From positions 620,001-684,000 of the forward strand of contig BLSF01000008.1 of the NCBI GenBank assembly GCA_012862575.1: a stretch of 64,000 bases of DNA. The letters run 5' to 3'. The translations under genes and the position numbers were made by a program. The notes under the pieces are model-generated. The model saw only the letters and a list, made by a program, of their open reading frames with translations, ran no database searches and had not been told where the DNA came from. Position 1 is the stretch's first letter. The number at the start of each line of letters is the position of its first letter. Positions 47,600-57,818 of the stretch are shown here, piece by piece. This stretch comes from Parietichytrium sp. I65-24A (Eukaryota > Sar > Bigyra > Thraustochytrida > Thraustochytriidae).

Positions 47600-49234
47600 A
47601 TGAAGTCTCGGGCTTGCGCGTGCGCTCTGTGGCTGTCGGCGTCGCTGTGGCTATGCGCGAGCAGCGAGTCGGCGTGGCCCGGCGTGCAGGACTTGCGCAC
47701 AACGCTGCAGTCGGAAGGGATGTTTGAGGTGCGCGACGAGGCAGTGGGAGCCGCTCGCGCGGACGCCCTGCGCGCCTGGGCCAAGTGCGCGCTGCAAGAT
47801 GGTGCGAAAGGGTCCGTGCGCACGGTCATGGCCGACGGCGCTGTACGCAAGTCGCTGGGGTGGGCAAACGGCGCGGACATGGAGACGAAAGCGAAACCGG
47901 AAACGGAATTCAACGTGGTGATGGGGTTGGGTGACGCGCGGGGAAGCGCAGGATGCGAGGACTTTGTGAGGGCAGGGAAGAGGCTGCGAAGGGCAGTGAA
48001 GGCAGCGAGCGAAAAGTTCATGGGAGCGGTGCTCGGGAAGGCGGAAGCTGCGTTGGCGTTGGACGAAGGCGAGACGCTCGAGCACTTTCATGTGTTTACC
48101 AAGTCATCAGGGCATGGCGACATGCAAGAGGAGGGCGATGCAGAGAGTGAAGGCGCGCGGCCAGCGACGCTGGAGATGCACACGGACGCGGGGCTCTTTG
48201 TGGCGTTCGTACCCGCCCTGCTCATGAATGATGAATTTGAGGAGCTGCAAGGTGGATCGGGCTTCTTTGTTGAGAACAAGGACGGAAGTGTGTCAGAGCC
48301 TTCATTCGCTGAGGACTCTTTGGTGTTCATGGTGGGCGACAGCTTCAACCAAGTGTTTGGAACCTCGTTCCGCGCTGTCCCTCATATGCTCCGGGTTCCT
48401 GAATCTGCAAAGTTTCGTGCCTGGTTCGGAATGATGTATTTGCCGTCGCAGGACACGGTTCTAGGGGGCCAGCGGACGTATGCACAGCTGAGGGACGAAC
48501 ACATTCAGAAAGGTGGTAGCGACTGGTATCACAGTACGGTAGGGTGCTCCTCGCCCGAATTGGGGCTTGTGGATCTGAGTAATGGGTGCAAAAGCAGCGA
48601 GACCTACTGCTGGATGCAGTGCATGCCCACCCCAGTCTGCCCTGCCGACGAGAATCCGCGGTGTGTTCATCCGGACAAGTCTCTGTGGACTGGGGGAATG
48701 TGCTCAGACTGCAAGATGGAGTGCCTGAGCAAGCCCAACGAGCCCAAGAAGACTGGATTTTGTAATGGATACGGCACAAGCATGTACATGGAAGGCTTTG
48801 TGACGGCAGGAAACAGTGACAATGCTTGCCTTGTGCTCTTGTTTGGCTGGGCCAAGCTAGACTCAGGCATCAAATTCGTCGCTGGGTTGAGTGTGGTGGT
48901 AGGTTTTGGAATCTTTGTGGAGTTCCTGGTGTACCGCAGACGTCTCTTCGAAAAGTCCCAGAAGGAAAAGAAGGGACGTCTGCCAGGGCGCGTGAAAGCT
49001 GCTCGTGCTTTCCTTTACGGTCTGCAACTGGTGAGCGCGTATATTGCAATGCTTTTTGCTATGACCATGTCGGTAGAAGTATTTACAGCTATCGTGGTGG
49101 GGCTCATGACTGGACACATGATGTTCAACGTTGAGCAGCCCGTGCCTGAGTCAGCCGAGCCGTGCTGTGCTGCTTTTGAGGAGGAAGACGACGAAGAGGC
49201 CGGGCAGAGGACAGAGCCATTGCTGTCTTCCTGA
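47600..49234 (+). CDS. Fusion of a secreted 2OG-Fe(II) oxygenase-like domain with a Ctr copper transporter
   Basis: One uninterrupted exon encodes 544 residues. Residues 1-24 form a signal peptide (ACALWLSASLWLCASSESAW). Residues about 30-290 look like a 2-oxoglutarate/Fe(II) oxygenase: the metal motif H194-T-D196 in LEMHTDAGLFVAF, distal H262 in FRAVPHMLRVPES, and R273 placed to bind 2-oxoglutarate. A Cys/Met-rich linker follows (YCWMQCMPTPVCP, MCSDCKMEC), like the Cys-Met segments of algal CTR proteins. Residues about 390-510 are a complete Ctr domain: GTSMYMEGF before TM1 (LLFGWAKLDSGIKF), then TM2 with MxxxM (M484, M488) and TM3 with GxxxG (G501, G505). The tail has a CC pair and acidic residues. 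Ctr trimers import Cu(I) at the plasma membrane. The oxygenase half would face the outside or a lumen. The fusion is read directly; activity of the first half is inferred. Confidence 0.88.
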   Translation: MKSRACACALWLSASLWLCASSESAWPGVQDLRTTLQSEGMFEVRDEAVGAARADALRAWAKCALQDGAKGSVRTVMADGAVRKSLGWANGADMETKAKPETEFNVVMGLGDARGSAGCEDFVRAGKRLRRAVKAASEKFMGAVLGKAEAALALDEGETLEHFHVFTKSSGHGDMQEEGDAESEGARPATLEMHTDAGLFVAFVPALLMNDEFEELQGGSGFFVENKDGSVSEPSFAEDSLVFMVGDSFNQVFGTSFRAVPHMLRVPESAKFRAWFGMMYLPSQDTVLGGQRTYAQLRDEHIQKGGSDWYHSTVGCSSPELGLVDLSNGCKSSETYCWMQCMPTPVCPADENPRCVHPDKSLWTGGMCSDCKMECLSKPNEPKKTGFCNGYGTSMYMEGFVTAGNSDNACLVLLFGWAKLDSGIKFVAGLSVVVGFGIFVEFLVYRRRLFEKSQKEKKGRLPGRVKAARAFLYGLQLVSAYIAMLFAMTMSVEVFTAIVVGLMTGHMMFNVEQPVPESAEPCCAAFEEEDDEEAGQRTEPLLSS

Positions 49235-49597
49235 AGCTGGGCGGTCATCCTTTGGTTCGCGAATCAAATCGCTTGGGCACAGTGTGCCAGGACATGATGG
49301 TCAAATTAGAGAATGTTTTCTTATATATATATATACAAACAGAATACATCGCACATGCGCCAGCTTTTGTCTCTAGGGCTTTGTTTCCTTGGGCATGATT
49401 CGGCTCCAATCCGAATCATCCCAATTCCACAAAGAAAAGGAGCTACGAGAGCGTACTCCCTCAATAATACGACTAACAGCACCACGATAAAAAATAAGAC
49501 GGTGCAAGAGTAAGAATGAACCCCGACTGTCCATCGTGTGTGGCGAATGCCTTCGCATAAATACATGACCGCATAATTCTATCTAGTTCAAGGCTCT
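49235..49597. other. Convergent intergenic region
   Basis: AT-rich 3' region of two convergent genes with a short TA run at 49321-49335. No gene. Confidence 0.4.
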
Positions 49598-50365
49598 TCA
49601 AGCTTTGCCCTGTCCCTTGCCGAGGGCCATGCGCCGTCTCTCCATACTCCTTAAAATCAAGTCCGCCCCGCCACCGAGGGTCTCAGTCGTGGGATGGAGT
49701 GCTCGCCGAGGACCGTTCGGGTCATAAGAGTCTGGCGGCAAACCCTGCAGCGCTTCATCGGAGATCCTGAAGGTCCCGAGCATTTGCCTATTCTTTTCGT
49801 ACAACATGGCGCGTTCCGGGGACGGAACGTAGGCGTTGACCCCATGCTGCAGTGCAGAACCTGCAGCAGGGCTTGCGAGTGTAGGCACCATGGTGGATGG
49901 AGCCGGAGACACAGGAATCTCTTTCTGCGTCGCACCATTCAGCTGTTGCGAAGGAGGAGGAGGGGTCGCTGATTGGGGTTGCTGGTTCATCACCATGTGC
50001 TGCATCGTGTAGAACGGGTTGACCGTGGCCGAACGTATCTCATTTTGCACATTCAAGAAGCCTTCAAAGCCTTGCTTCAGTTCCGAGCCTCCAGACACCA
50101 GCTGATGCTCCTGTACCGTGTCCACGAGCTGCTTCCTCGCCAGGTTCACCTTGGACACGGTCTTGCCCAGCACCCTGCCCACGAGCCTGGCGCCAATCTT
50201 GACCTGCTGCTCGCCTGCACACAAACCATTTCGCGAAATCGTCAGCAAAAACTAAAACCAACGAAAGTAACCGTCATTCTCGGCTCGGTGCACGCGCCAC
50301 TTACCGAGCAAAAAGTAACCGGCAACGCCAAGTACCACCACCTCTCCCAACGAGAGGTCAAACAT
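49598..50365 (-). CDS. TatB-like protein, probably mitochondrial
   Basis: Two exons (50365-50305 and 50214-49598) across a 90-bp intron (GTAAGT ... GTGTGCAG) encode 225 residues. Exon 1 alone carries the membrane helix: MFDLSLGEVVVLGVAGYFLL. Spliced, it continues GEQQVKIGARLVGRVLGKT and VNLARKQLVDTVQEHQL, an amphipathic helix. This is the TatA/B layout (very short N-terminus starting MF-D/G, one membrane helix, a hinge, a long amphipathic helix). It most resembles plant mitochondrial TatB, where IGPKDLP precedes IARTAGRLAGRAIGYVQLAR. The usual Gly-Pro hinge is Gly-Glu here. The rest (about residues 90-225) is Gln/Pro/Ser-rich and ends in a basic helix. TatB works with TatC in exporting folded proteins; some protists keep tatC in the mitochondrial genome. 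Function is inferred. Confidence 0.75.
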
Positions 50366-50392
50366 CTCGCTTTCTCCTTCCTCTCTTCCCCT

Positions 50393-50424
50393 TCCCTTGG
50401 TCCCTTGGTCCCTTGGTCCCTTGG
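50393..50424. repeat. Octamer tandem repeat (TCCCTTGG)4
   Basis: Four exact 8-bp units directly upstream of the TatB-like start codon, read as CCAAGGGA on the gene's strand. Confidence 0.85.
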
Positions 50425-53400
50425 CGAGCGACCTGCACAAACTAGTGACGGTTTCGCGCCAACGTACAAGGATGGATACCTTTTGACCGGTGGACCCGCA
50501 CTGTCGCACGAAAGTTGAAACTTCTGAACGGCTCTCGAAGTAAAGGAAGTAAAGGAAGTAAGAAGCGTCCGACTCCGAGAAGCTGAGCCTCTGAGCTCGA
50601 AACGGCTAACCGATCTCCGTCTCTCTGTCTCTGTCTTTGTCTCTTTCGTCTTGTCTTGTCTTGTCTCTCTCACGTTGCCTCTCTCACGGTCAGTGCCGAG
50701 AGTGCTGACAGAGAGTACCTGTGGTGCTCTTTCGCCTCAGACGATCTCCGCGAGTCAGCGGCAACAACGGCAATAGGAACAGCTTCCTCACTCACCCACC
50801 CACTCACTGCTGGAGAATGAATGAGTACGACTCATAGGAAATACACAGATCGTCTCGTCCAGTCACTTTAGTCACTTTCTTCTTTTCTCACTTTCTCTTT
50901 CTCTCTCTGACATTCCCCTCATTCATTTTGTCTCTTCCTCCTTCTCTCCATCTTGCCATCATTGCCATCCCTCTCTCACTGGTCTCTCCTTTCCACTATG
51001 TGGTGTGTTGAGGCCGTTTCAACAAATTAGTAAGATTAATTAGAGATCTGGCTACAAAACGATGTGATGGATAGGTGACTCGCAGATAGAAGGGCTGAAA
51101 TAGGGATCATTAGGAATTAGTATGGATGGGTGCAACAGCATGGACCTCTAAAACCATCTTTTACTGTGGCGCATAAAACGGTTCCTAAACCAAACTGTAG
51201 CCGCTCCGTAAACACACAACCATGGTACGACGTAGTCGCATAGGAGCCGTATAGAAGGATCTTCCCGCTGTTCAAAAACCCGCATACTGGACCGTAGAGT
51301 AAAGGCGAAAGCTTCATCCAAGCAGTGGTTGCCGAGAGCCAGAGTAGAGGCCTCGATCGGAGAGGACATCAGTGAGTGAGAGTGTGTATGGTCTTGGTTT
51401 GTCTGTCTTCCACAGTACTGGTACCACGGTACCGAGGGAGTGCTAGCAAGGCTTCTTGCCCTGCAAAACGCCATCCCAAGACTTCCGAGGGGTGGTAGTA
51501 CTAGGTATGGTGTTGATAACAATTCAAGATGTCGCAGGGGAAGCGTGGTTTGCGACGGGAATTCTTGGTTGTTATCGTTGACATTTCGAAACAGGACGAA
51601 ATTATAGCGCACTGCCGTATGTTGAGAGCAAAGCGATACAAAATTTCAGTGGTATGTTGCGGCCTGAATTTCTGTTGTTAATTAAACCTGGGCGCAGGAG
51701 GAGATCATCGGTCGCTGACAGAACTGACACACATGACGAGCCAGGACCACTGACGCTACAGACACCAGTTGAGAGAGTGTGCGTGCTGAAGAGTGTGTGG
51801 CTTTTGCTTCTCCCGCTCCTGTCGCTTTTCTTGTTTGGGTCGAGTAGTGAGTGATGATGAGTGGTGAGTGAAAATGTAAATTTCTTCGCGCTGGCACACA
51901 CGTGGTGTGTCGTAGTTAGCTCTGGGCTGTGGAGAGGATGAGTTTGACGACTCAGACACATCGACACATCGTAGAAGGAGGAATCCAATTTTCGTCGGGT
52001 CACGCTGCTCGAGACTATTGGAGACTTTTGCAAGGTTCCAAAAAAGGTGCACTTGACAGACACACGTGTTTTCTGCAACGAATTACTTAGCGAAATGAAC
52101 TCCGATATTATTCCTATAATGGGAACTTCTTAATTTGGCGAGTAATAATGGTAGTACAGTATTGACCCTCGGTCATAGCAGTGATGTGCATTTTTAAGCC
52201 ATAGCTACGACCCTCTTATTCTACGATTCTCTGACCCTATGGCTCGCAGGACACTCCCCACTCCACTACTGGTAACATGTTAGATCTCATTGGTAGCAAA
52301 AGATGAGAGAAAGTAGAGTACGGTACTAGTACTCTGCTCAAGTCAGTATTACGTACCACCAGGACTAACACTTGCAAATAGTTGGACAGCCAAGGCCTGT
52401 GAATACTTGCTAGGCCTTAGCATGCGAAGAAACTCATTGTTTCGTGAAGGAGTTGCTAGAGTGTCATAGTATACACCCAAACAGAAAAAAGTAACCGCTT
52501 TTGTGGTTTCCAGACTCACCGGGAGGGCCAAGCCGAAAAGTGGTCACGCGAGGAGAAAGAGGGCAGTTGGGTGGCAAAAAGGCGTTCGAAACAGCGCGTG
52601 GAGAAAAAATCGCTCCGAACGCGCTTCCAATTCCACCCGTTTTTTGGTTTCAATCACTTTTCAACAGTAAAGTTGACAATTGTACAAGTTCGCGGCCAAT
52701 CTGAAACCGCGCACCGGTGTGCTATTCCGAATGTCTATCACTTCTACTGCTATACCCAATTTTGAAAAGCACGTGGGCCAGCACCACAGAGCCCTACCAT
52801 CTGCTATGCTATGAATGTTGGTACCAGGTAGGATACAGGTAGCACAGGCTATTGCACTCGCTCTCAACCAGTGCGGTAACAGTGTTTAAAAAAATCATAT
52901 GCGCATTAGGCGGGCCCGTGACAGCGCGTGATGGCAGCGTTCTAATAGAGTTAACTCTAGTGAACCTACCCGGCGTTTAGGTGTGCGATTCCTGTTCGTT
53001 AGGTGAAATTCTGAAAACTTTTTCGGATTGCATTCTATTCTACACAAATTAAAAAACTTTTGTGCTTTCAGAGCTTGCCTTTCGAAAGTTGGAATAGACA
53101 AGAAAGAACTGGTCGTTCTGAATTCAATCAGGACTCGTGAGACGAGACAACTGAATCGAAGAAACGCCTGCCAACTGCGGCTCTGAAAAAAGAAGAGCTT
53201 AAGCGGGAAAAAGCGGAAAGAAGCTCTTCCACCACTACTATCACCACCGTGCATTACACATTCCCCTGACTCTCAGGCATTCCTACTTTCCGGGGTAGCA
53301 CACGTGTATGAGAGGTTTGAAAGAGCAAGAAAGCGATGGAGGCGAAACGCGGCAGGCAGAGAAGGAGAGTTGTGCACCCGGTGCTAGTGCGTTACTATTT

Positions 53401-54460
53401 GCTATTATGCAGTGCACTCCCAGGCTGTCTCTCGCCTTTGGAATAATTTGAAGTTGAGAGTGAAGGTGAATGAGTCGTAGCTCAGAGCGAATGACGATGC
53501 CCCCTCTCCACCACTTGACGCCAGAGTTTAATTAGTCCTATCAGCCAAGTAGCTGCTCCCTCGCCGGGAGGTGACGGAGTCGCGCTAAGAATTGTAATTG
53601 ACAAAACTGGGGATTCTGGGGAGTGACAGCGTAAGTGAATTGTGTGGCGTGGGTGTTGTGAGGGGGACGACGGAATTGCGCAGAAGGACGGATGAGTGTC
53701 AATGCAAATTTCGCGAGACGTGTGCAAATTAGCGGTGCACATACTCGCAGCGCTAGCATCCAATGGACAAGCACAAGTGCTAGCACCACGCTTCGAACAA
53801 ATTTTAAGTTAAGTTACTGTCGAATCAACAGAATTCGTTGAGCTTTCAGCTCCTCCTCTCAGAATCCAGAATTATTCAGAATCAGAAATTCAGAACTTTC
53901 GCAACAGACAGATTTAGGCACTAATAGTATCTATCGAGATGCTGGAACTTTCGGCTCCACTTTGCACCGATCAAAGTTTCAGCTAAGAGTTCAGTAAACG
54001 GAGGCAATGGCGCGAGAGAGGGAGGGATTCAGCAGCGGGGTGGCCGGGCCTTTAACCCCTCTATTCTCTTCTCATTTCTCTCCTCTCTCATTATCTACTG
54101 CAGCTCTATATATTCATTGGGTTCCTTTCTTTTTTCTCTCATTCTGCTCTTTCTCCGTTTCTCTGAGACAAAATAATCGAAACAGCAGACACAACTTTCT
54201 TCCGTACTACCTCACACCTTGCTACCAGCGCGCGTTCTCTCTTCTTTCCCTACTTCCTCACGTTCCTACTCTACGCTCTCGTTCCTGCGCCGCAGGTAGT
54301 AGTTTACTATGGGTCGTGCGCGAGTGGTAGGCGGTCTGCGCAACCTTAGCGATCATGAGGAGGGAGTGGTAGATGGTGCTTACTCCGGGCGGTAGGACGC
54401 CGTTGCGCTCCTCAGAGAGGTGCGGAGGTCTGGCTGGACAAGCGAAGGAGCAGCAGTCGG

Positions 54461-54473
54461 GCAGACCCCAAAC
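54461..54473 (+). promoter_or_regulatory. Conserved leader motif GCAGACCCCAAAC, upstream of GPI-type gene A
   Basis: The identical 13-mer sits 62 bp before the ATG of gene A and 60 bp before the ATG of gene B (60799-60811), while much of the sequence between motif and ATG has diverged. It could be a transcription start or leader element. Confidence 0.4.
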
Positions 54474-54534
54474 GAACAAGCACAACAAAGCAGACCAAGT
54501 AAACAGCCGCAAAACACACAACCACAAGTCTAAA

Positions 54535-54819
54535 ATGAAGTTCGCAAACGCACTCCTTGCTGTCGCCGTCGGCGTTGTCAGCTTCTCCTCTGCTTCCGCT
54601 CAGAACAGCACCAACAACACCAACACCACCATGGCACCAACCATGAGCAACAGCACCAACGTCACCGCTTCCCCAACCGCTGCACAGACCATGCAACCAA
54701 CCGCCAGCAACAGCACCAACACCACCACCTCTGCACCAACTTCTGCGCCAAGTGATGCATCCAGCACCGCAGTTCTCATGACTGCTTCTGCTGCTGCCCT
54801 TCTTGCACGCTACATCTAA
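54535..54819 (+). CDS. Small secreted Ser/Thr/Asn-rich GPI-type surface protein, copy A
   Basis: 94 residues starting MKFANALLAVAVGVVSFSSA, a clear signal peptide cleaved near ASAQ. The middle is made of N-glycosylation sequons and Thr/Ser/Pro (NSTNNTNTTMAPTMSNSTN), so the mature chain would be heavily glycosylated. The C-terminus is SDASSTAVLMTASAAALLAR, a small-residue site followed by a hydrophobic tail, typical of GPI attachment. No enzyme domain. A paralogue of 101 residues lies 6.3 kb downstream (60871-61176) and is almost identical at both ends. The in-frame open region upstream of the ATG is rejected as coding because the signal peptide must be N-terminal. Probably a cell-wall or surface-coat mucin-like protein; the role is unknown. 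Confidence 0.78.
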   Translation: MKFANALLAVAVGVVSFSSASAQNSTNNTNTTMAPTMSNSTNVTASPTAAQTMQPTASNSTNTTTSAPTSAPSDASSTAVLMTASAAALLARYI

Positions 54820-55369
54820 AGCGTTCAAGTATTTCGTGTTCTCATTGCGCTGTCTTGAACTGCTCTGTAGTTATCATCTTTGAATCAGAAGAAGCTCGGC
54901 AACAGCATTATCTCTCCTAAATGGTAAATCATGTTCGTTGTTGACTAGTTTTTCTCCCCGTAATTTTTCTAACCAGTCATGCCCGCCGATGATGGCGAGG
55001 AATTGTTCTTTACGGCTGCTGCACTCTTCTCCAAACTTCCCGGCGCGCACCCAAGCTAAGCGGTGTTGTCACACGAACCACACCTGAATAAGAGCTCTCA
55101 TGTGACGGAGGCAGTATTGGCCTTTGGGTTCCTGGGGCCCGGCCCCAAGAGAAAAGTCAGTGAAGCCACGAAGTGACAGCGTAAACAAACCCAATCGGAA
55201 GGTGGGGTGGAGAAAAGTAAGTGGAGCCAGGGTGTCACGAGTGCAGCGCAAATAAACCCCCCTCCGAGGTGATTCGTCAAAAGTCTGTTCAATCATCAGC
55301 GATCCAGGAAATGAATGCATTGGGAGCCACTTTGCTGCGCATGGATTGGGCCAAGTTTATCGCTTTCTA
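54820..55369. other. Intergenic with two adjacent dispersed repeat copies
   Basis: 3' region of copy A, then the dispersed ~50-bp repeat at 55158-55207 and a more diverged copy at about 55216-55265. No gene. Confidence 0.4.
55158..55207 (-). repeat. Dispersed ~50-bp repeat, copies 2 and (diverged) 3
   Basis: The minus strand reads GGTTTGTTTACGCTGTCACT then TCGTGGCTTCACTG. A degraded tandem copy follows at about 55216-55265 (same strand). Related to 59871-59921 and 61893-61946. Confidence 0.6.
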
Positions 55370-55668
55370 GGATCTTCCGAGCTTCTTGGCAACCCCGTCT
55401 TTGACGCTGGGTTCAGTTTTGAGAGGCCTGTTCTATGAGCCAGCGCAAGGGTTTGTGCGCTCTCCAGAGGAGTTTGGTGCCGGCCTTGCGCGCGGGACAA
55501 GATCATTTGTGCGGCATACTGCTAGACTGTATTTCCAAGCTAACTTTTTCGGTTGGAGCTGGGTTTGCCATCTTGTCCATGGACGATCGATACCTCACGG
55601 ACCGTCGCGCGATGATGGTCGATTCCGCACCGCAGCACGTCAGAGAAGTGGTTTTCCTTGGTGACTGA
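55370..55668 (+). pseudogene. VPS13 C-terminal fragment (relic)
   Basis: Three reading frames carry consecutive pieces of the VPS13 C-terminal region: ELLGNPV near 55379, then GLFYEPAQGFVRSPEEFGAG and LARGTRSFVRHT (55430-55530), then ISKLTFSVGAGFAILSMDD and RYLTDRR (55535-55605). In VPS13 proteins this order (LGNP, YEP..G.V.SP..F..G.ARGT, SK.T.S...G.A.LS.D..Y) is contiguous. The frame changes twice in under 200 bp with no splice signals, so this is a broken fragment. No other VPS13 part is visible nearby. An intact parent gene is expected elsewhere in the genome. Identification is by eye but the motif run is distinctive. Confidence 0.7.
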
Positions 55669-56548
55669 AAGGTAGGGTGGAGAGAGGCGTGATCGCACAA
55701 CATTCGCATTAAGCAAGCCTTCATGAATGACGGAGTTGGATTATCAGTTGGATATGCACATTTCCTCGCTTCCAACGGAGCTCTTTTACTAAAAGCCCAA
55801 AAGCCCCTTTCCCCAGTAATTGTAGGTCTCCATCCGAATCTTTCGAAGGGGCGGAGCCAAGGATCGACCAAGAAGCAAGGCATTTCGAGACGACAGTTCC
55901 ATCTTTTCCCTCGCACAGCCGTTCCGCTCCTGTCACTTCCCCGTCGAGCACGAAGCTGCTGCATCGACCGGACCTGTTCATGTGGACTGCAACTAAAGCT
56001 AATTCAAGGGATTTCGCACGACTTCTGCTCTATCCGACTGAAGCATCTTTCACTGGGAGCGGATCTTGGTCCTTGAAATGCATGAGCGTCAATGCACCTC
56101 CGTAGTGTACAACTGGTTGTGTGCACATTCCGGTTTAGAAAAGGACATGTTGTTCGTTAAGGTTCGTCTGAACTTTAAAACGAGCAAGTTTTTGTTCAGG
56201 GCATCCCCGAGCTTAAAAAATATGTCAGCTCGAGCCGAAGATTTTCTTGACCGACAATTTTTTCTGGCAAGTTGTCCACCCACACTGCACGTATCTTTGC
56301 ATTTTGGTAGATCTCTTGCTGGTTCCCCCAGAATTGCCCAAGGGCTTGTTCGAATTCATCGCTTCTCACGCGGAACTCTTGAAAACGAAGAATTATAACT
56401 TCATTGGTTTGTTCTATGCCACAAGCAAGCTCCGGACGGCTGGAACCACTTGAGCTGCCTTAGATTGAGGTGAGCATCCACTATTCAACTTTCCAGAGAG
56501 CGTCAATAGACAAGAACTTTGAAGTTGCTGTTGCCAGTCGCTGTTTAA
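55669..56548. other. Interval between relics, no supported gene
   Basis: Open frames exist on both strands (for example 55723-56076 and 56066-56398, plus strand) but none has a recognisable domain, and neighbouring relics suggest decayed sequence. Confidence 0.35.
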
Positions 56549-57818
56549 TCAAGCCCTTTCGATTTCGAAACCGAAAAATGAGGTTGCATCATCTGATTGT
56601 TGACTGTCGAACAATTTACACTGGCAACCGGCGAGGTATCCAAGGAATACCTCGGGTGTTTTGGAAGAGGCAACTTCCACCGGAACGGCACCTTCGAGAT
56701 GCGATATTTCTTCGCTCACTCTCGATGAATCTTCGATTCCCATATCCTTCATGGACTCGCTCCTACTTGGCCCTCGTTCAAAAACGCCAAGTACACTCTC
56801 ATAACCTCCATCGAATTCTTGCGAGATGTACTCTTGTGCATTTCCCACCTACGTTCGTGCAGCGGTAAGCATCCTGTTGTCGGTCCTACCATTGTAATGG
56901 TCAGATTGGCTTTCCTTCCTGCCTAAAGAAGCAAGTAAAAAATCAAGCAAGTTGGGATTTTGGTCCAAAACACCGAAGTCTGCAAGGTGGATTGGAACTC
57001 TGGCGAAGTCTAGAGCTGTCTGTATGCCATCCACTTCTACAAAACCCAGACGCCGCCGAAGGGGATTGTCTACTGCCGTGACTTTCATAAAGCTTAAAAG
57101 AGCCTCCGTCTTTAAGGGGCCAACTGTCCGGATCTCAGAGACTGCAATTTTTGCAATCTCCAAACATCGCTCGTATCTCTTATACCACTCTGCCTGAGAT
57201 TTCTTTGCTTCAGTTTTTGCTTTTGCTTGCCTGGCATAGATGAAACTTTTTCCTGGATCGTTCAATTCTTCTCGAGCGGCTCTACTTTTGCGTGCCTCGT
57301 GAGTGTTCTGAGCGAGGTATTGAATCTCACTCTGCCCGGAATCCCTGACCCACATGCGATTCAAGATTTGCTGAGTTATACCTGGTGCGCAAAATTTGTT
57401 CAAGTGGAACATGAAGTCTTGAGGGCGAGACGTGTAAGCAATGTTTCGGAGAAGAGTGATCTGGAAAGTGTTACTGACCATCACAGGCACAGTCTTCATG
57501 ATGTCACTTGACGTGTTTAGGACAGATCGCTTGCAGCTGCAGACCACTCGCTTCGTTACCAAGTAAAAGTAATTCGCAAGGTCAAGGACAACCCTGTATT
57601 CCATCTTTCCAGGTTTGAAGGAGATGGCAGCGGAGCAATGCAGGCATTAAGGGTGATCCGATAACTTTGGAAGGAAACTGTTTCAGAGGTTCCCACACAA
57701 AGACTGGCCGAAAGGCGTAGCTCTCTGGAGCAGCTTGCGCCTCGCGGCTCATATCTGCTGGATAAAACCATTGAGATTCACGTCCGCCGAAACTAACTAA
57801 ACCCATTGGCTTTCTCAA
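56549..57818 (-). pseudogene. Degraded gene resembling DUF6729-type proteins
   Basis: On the minus strand, FVWEPLKQFPSKVIGSPLMP followed, in another frame, by YRVVLDLANYFYLVTKRVVC and SCKRSVLNTSSDIMKTVP resembles the Cys-rich N-terminal part of DUF6729 proteins, in which a VP-LW start, a VLD strand, a Y-L-T-x-Y/R strand and a C-x-C pair occur in this order. Downstream, 57590-56849 continues as an open, Lys/Glu-rich segment, and a further open stretch (56848-56549) lies in a different frame without an identifiable domain. The gene is spread over more than one frame and is probably a relic; an intron-containing gene is the alternative. DUF6729 proteins are uncharacterised, often multicopy, and possibly linked to mobile DNA. 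It overlaps the extreme 5' end of the Fanzor frame on the other strand. Confidence 0.4.

Larger units (their letters stand above)
50366..54534. other. Gene-poor 4.2 kb interval with simple repeats
   Basis: Near the TatB-like start there are four TCCCTTGG units (50393-50424) and AAGTAAAGG repeats (about 50537-50565). Further on are CT-rich tracts (50620-50680, 50870-50970) and GAATTCAGAA-like copies around 53863-53899. AGTGACAGCGTAAGTGAATTG near 53625-53645 may be a fragment of the dispersed repeat. No open frame has a recognisable domain. Confidence 0.45.
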
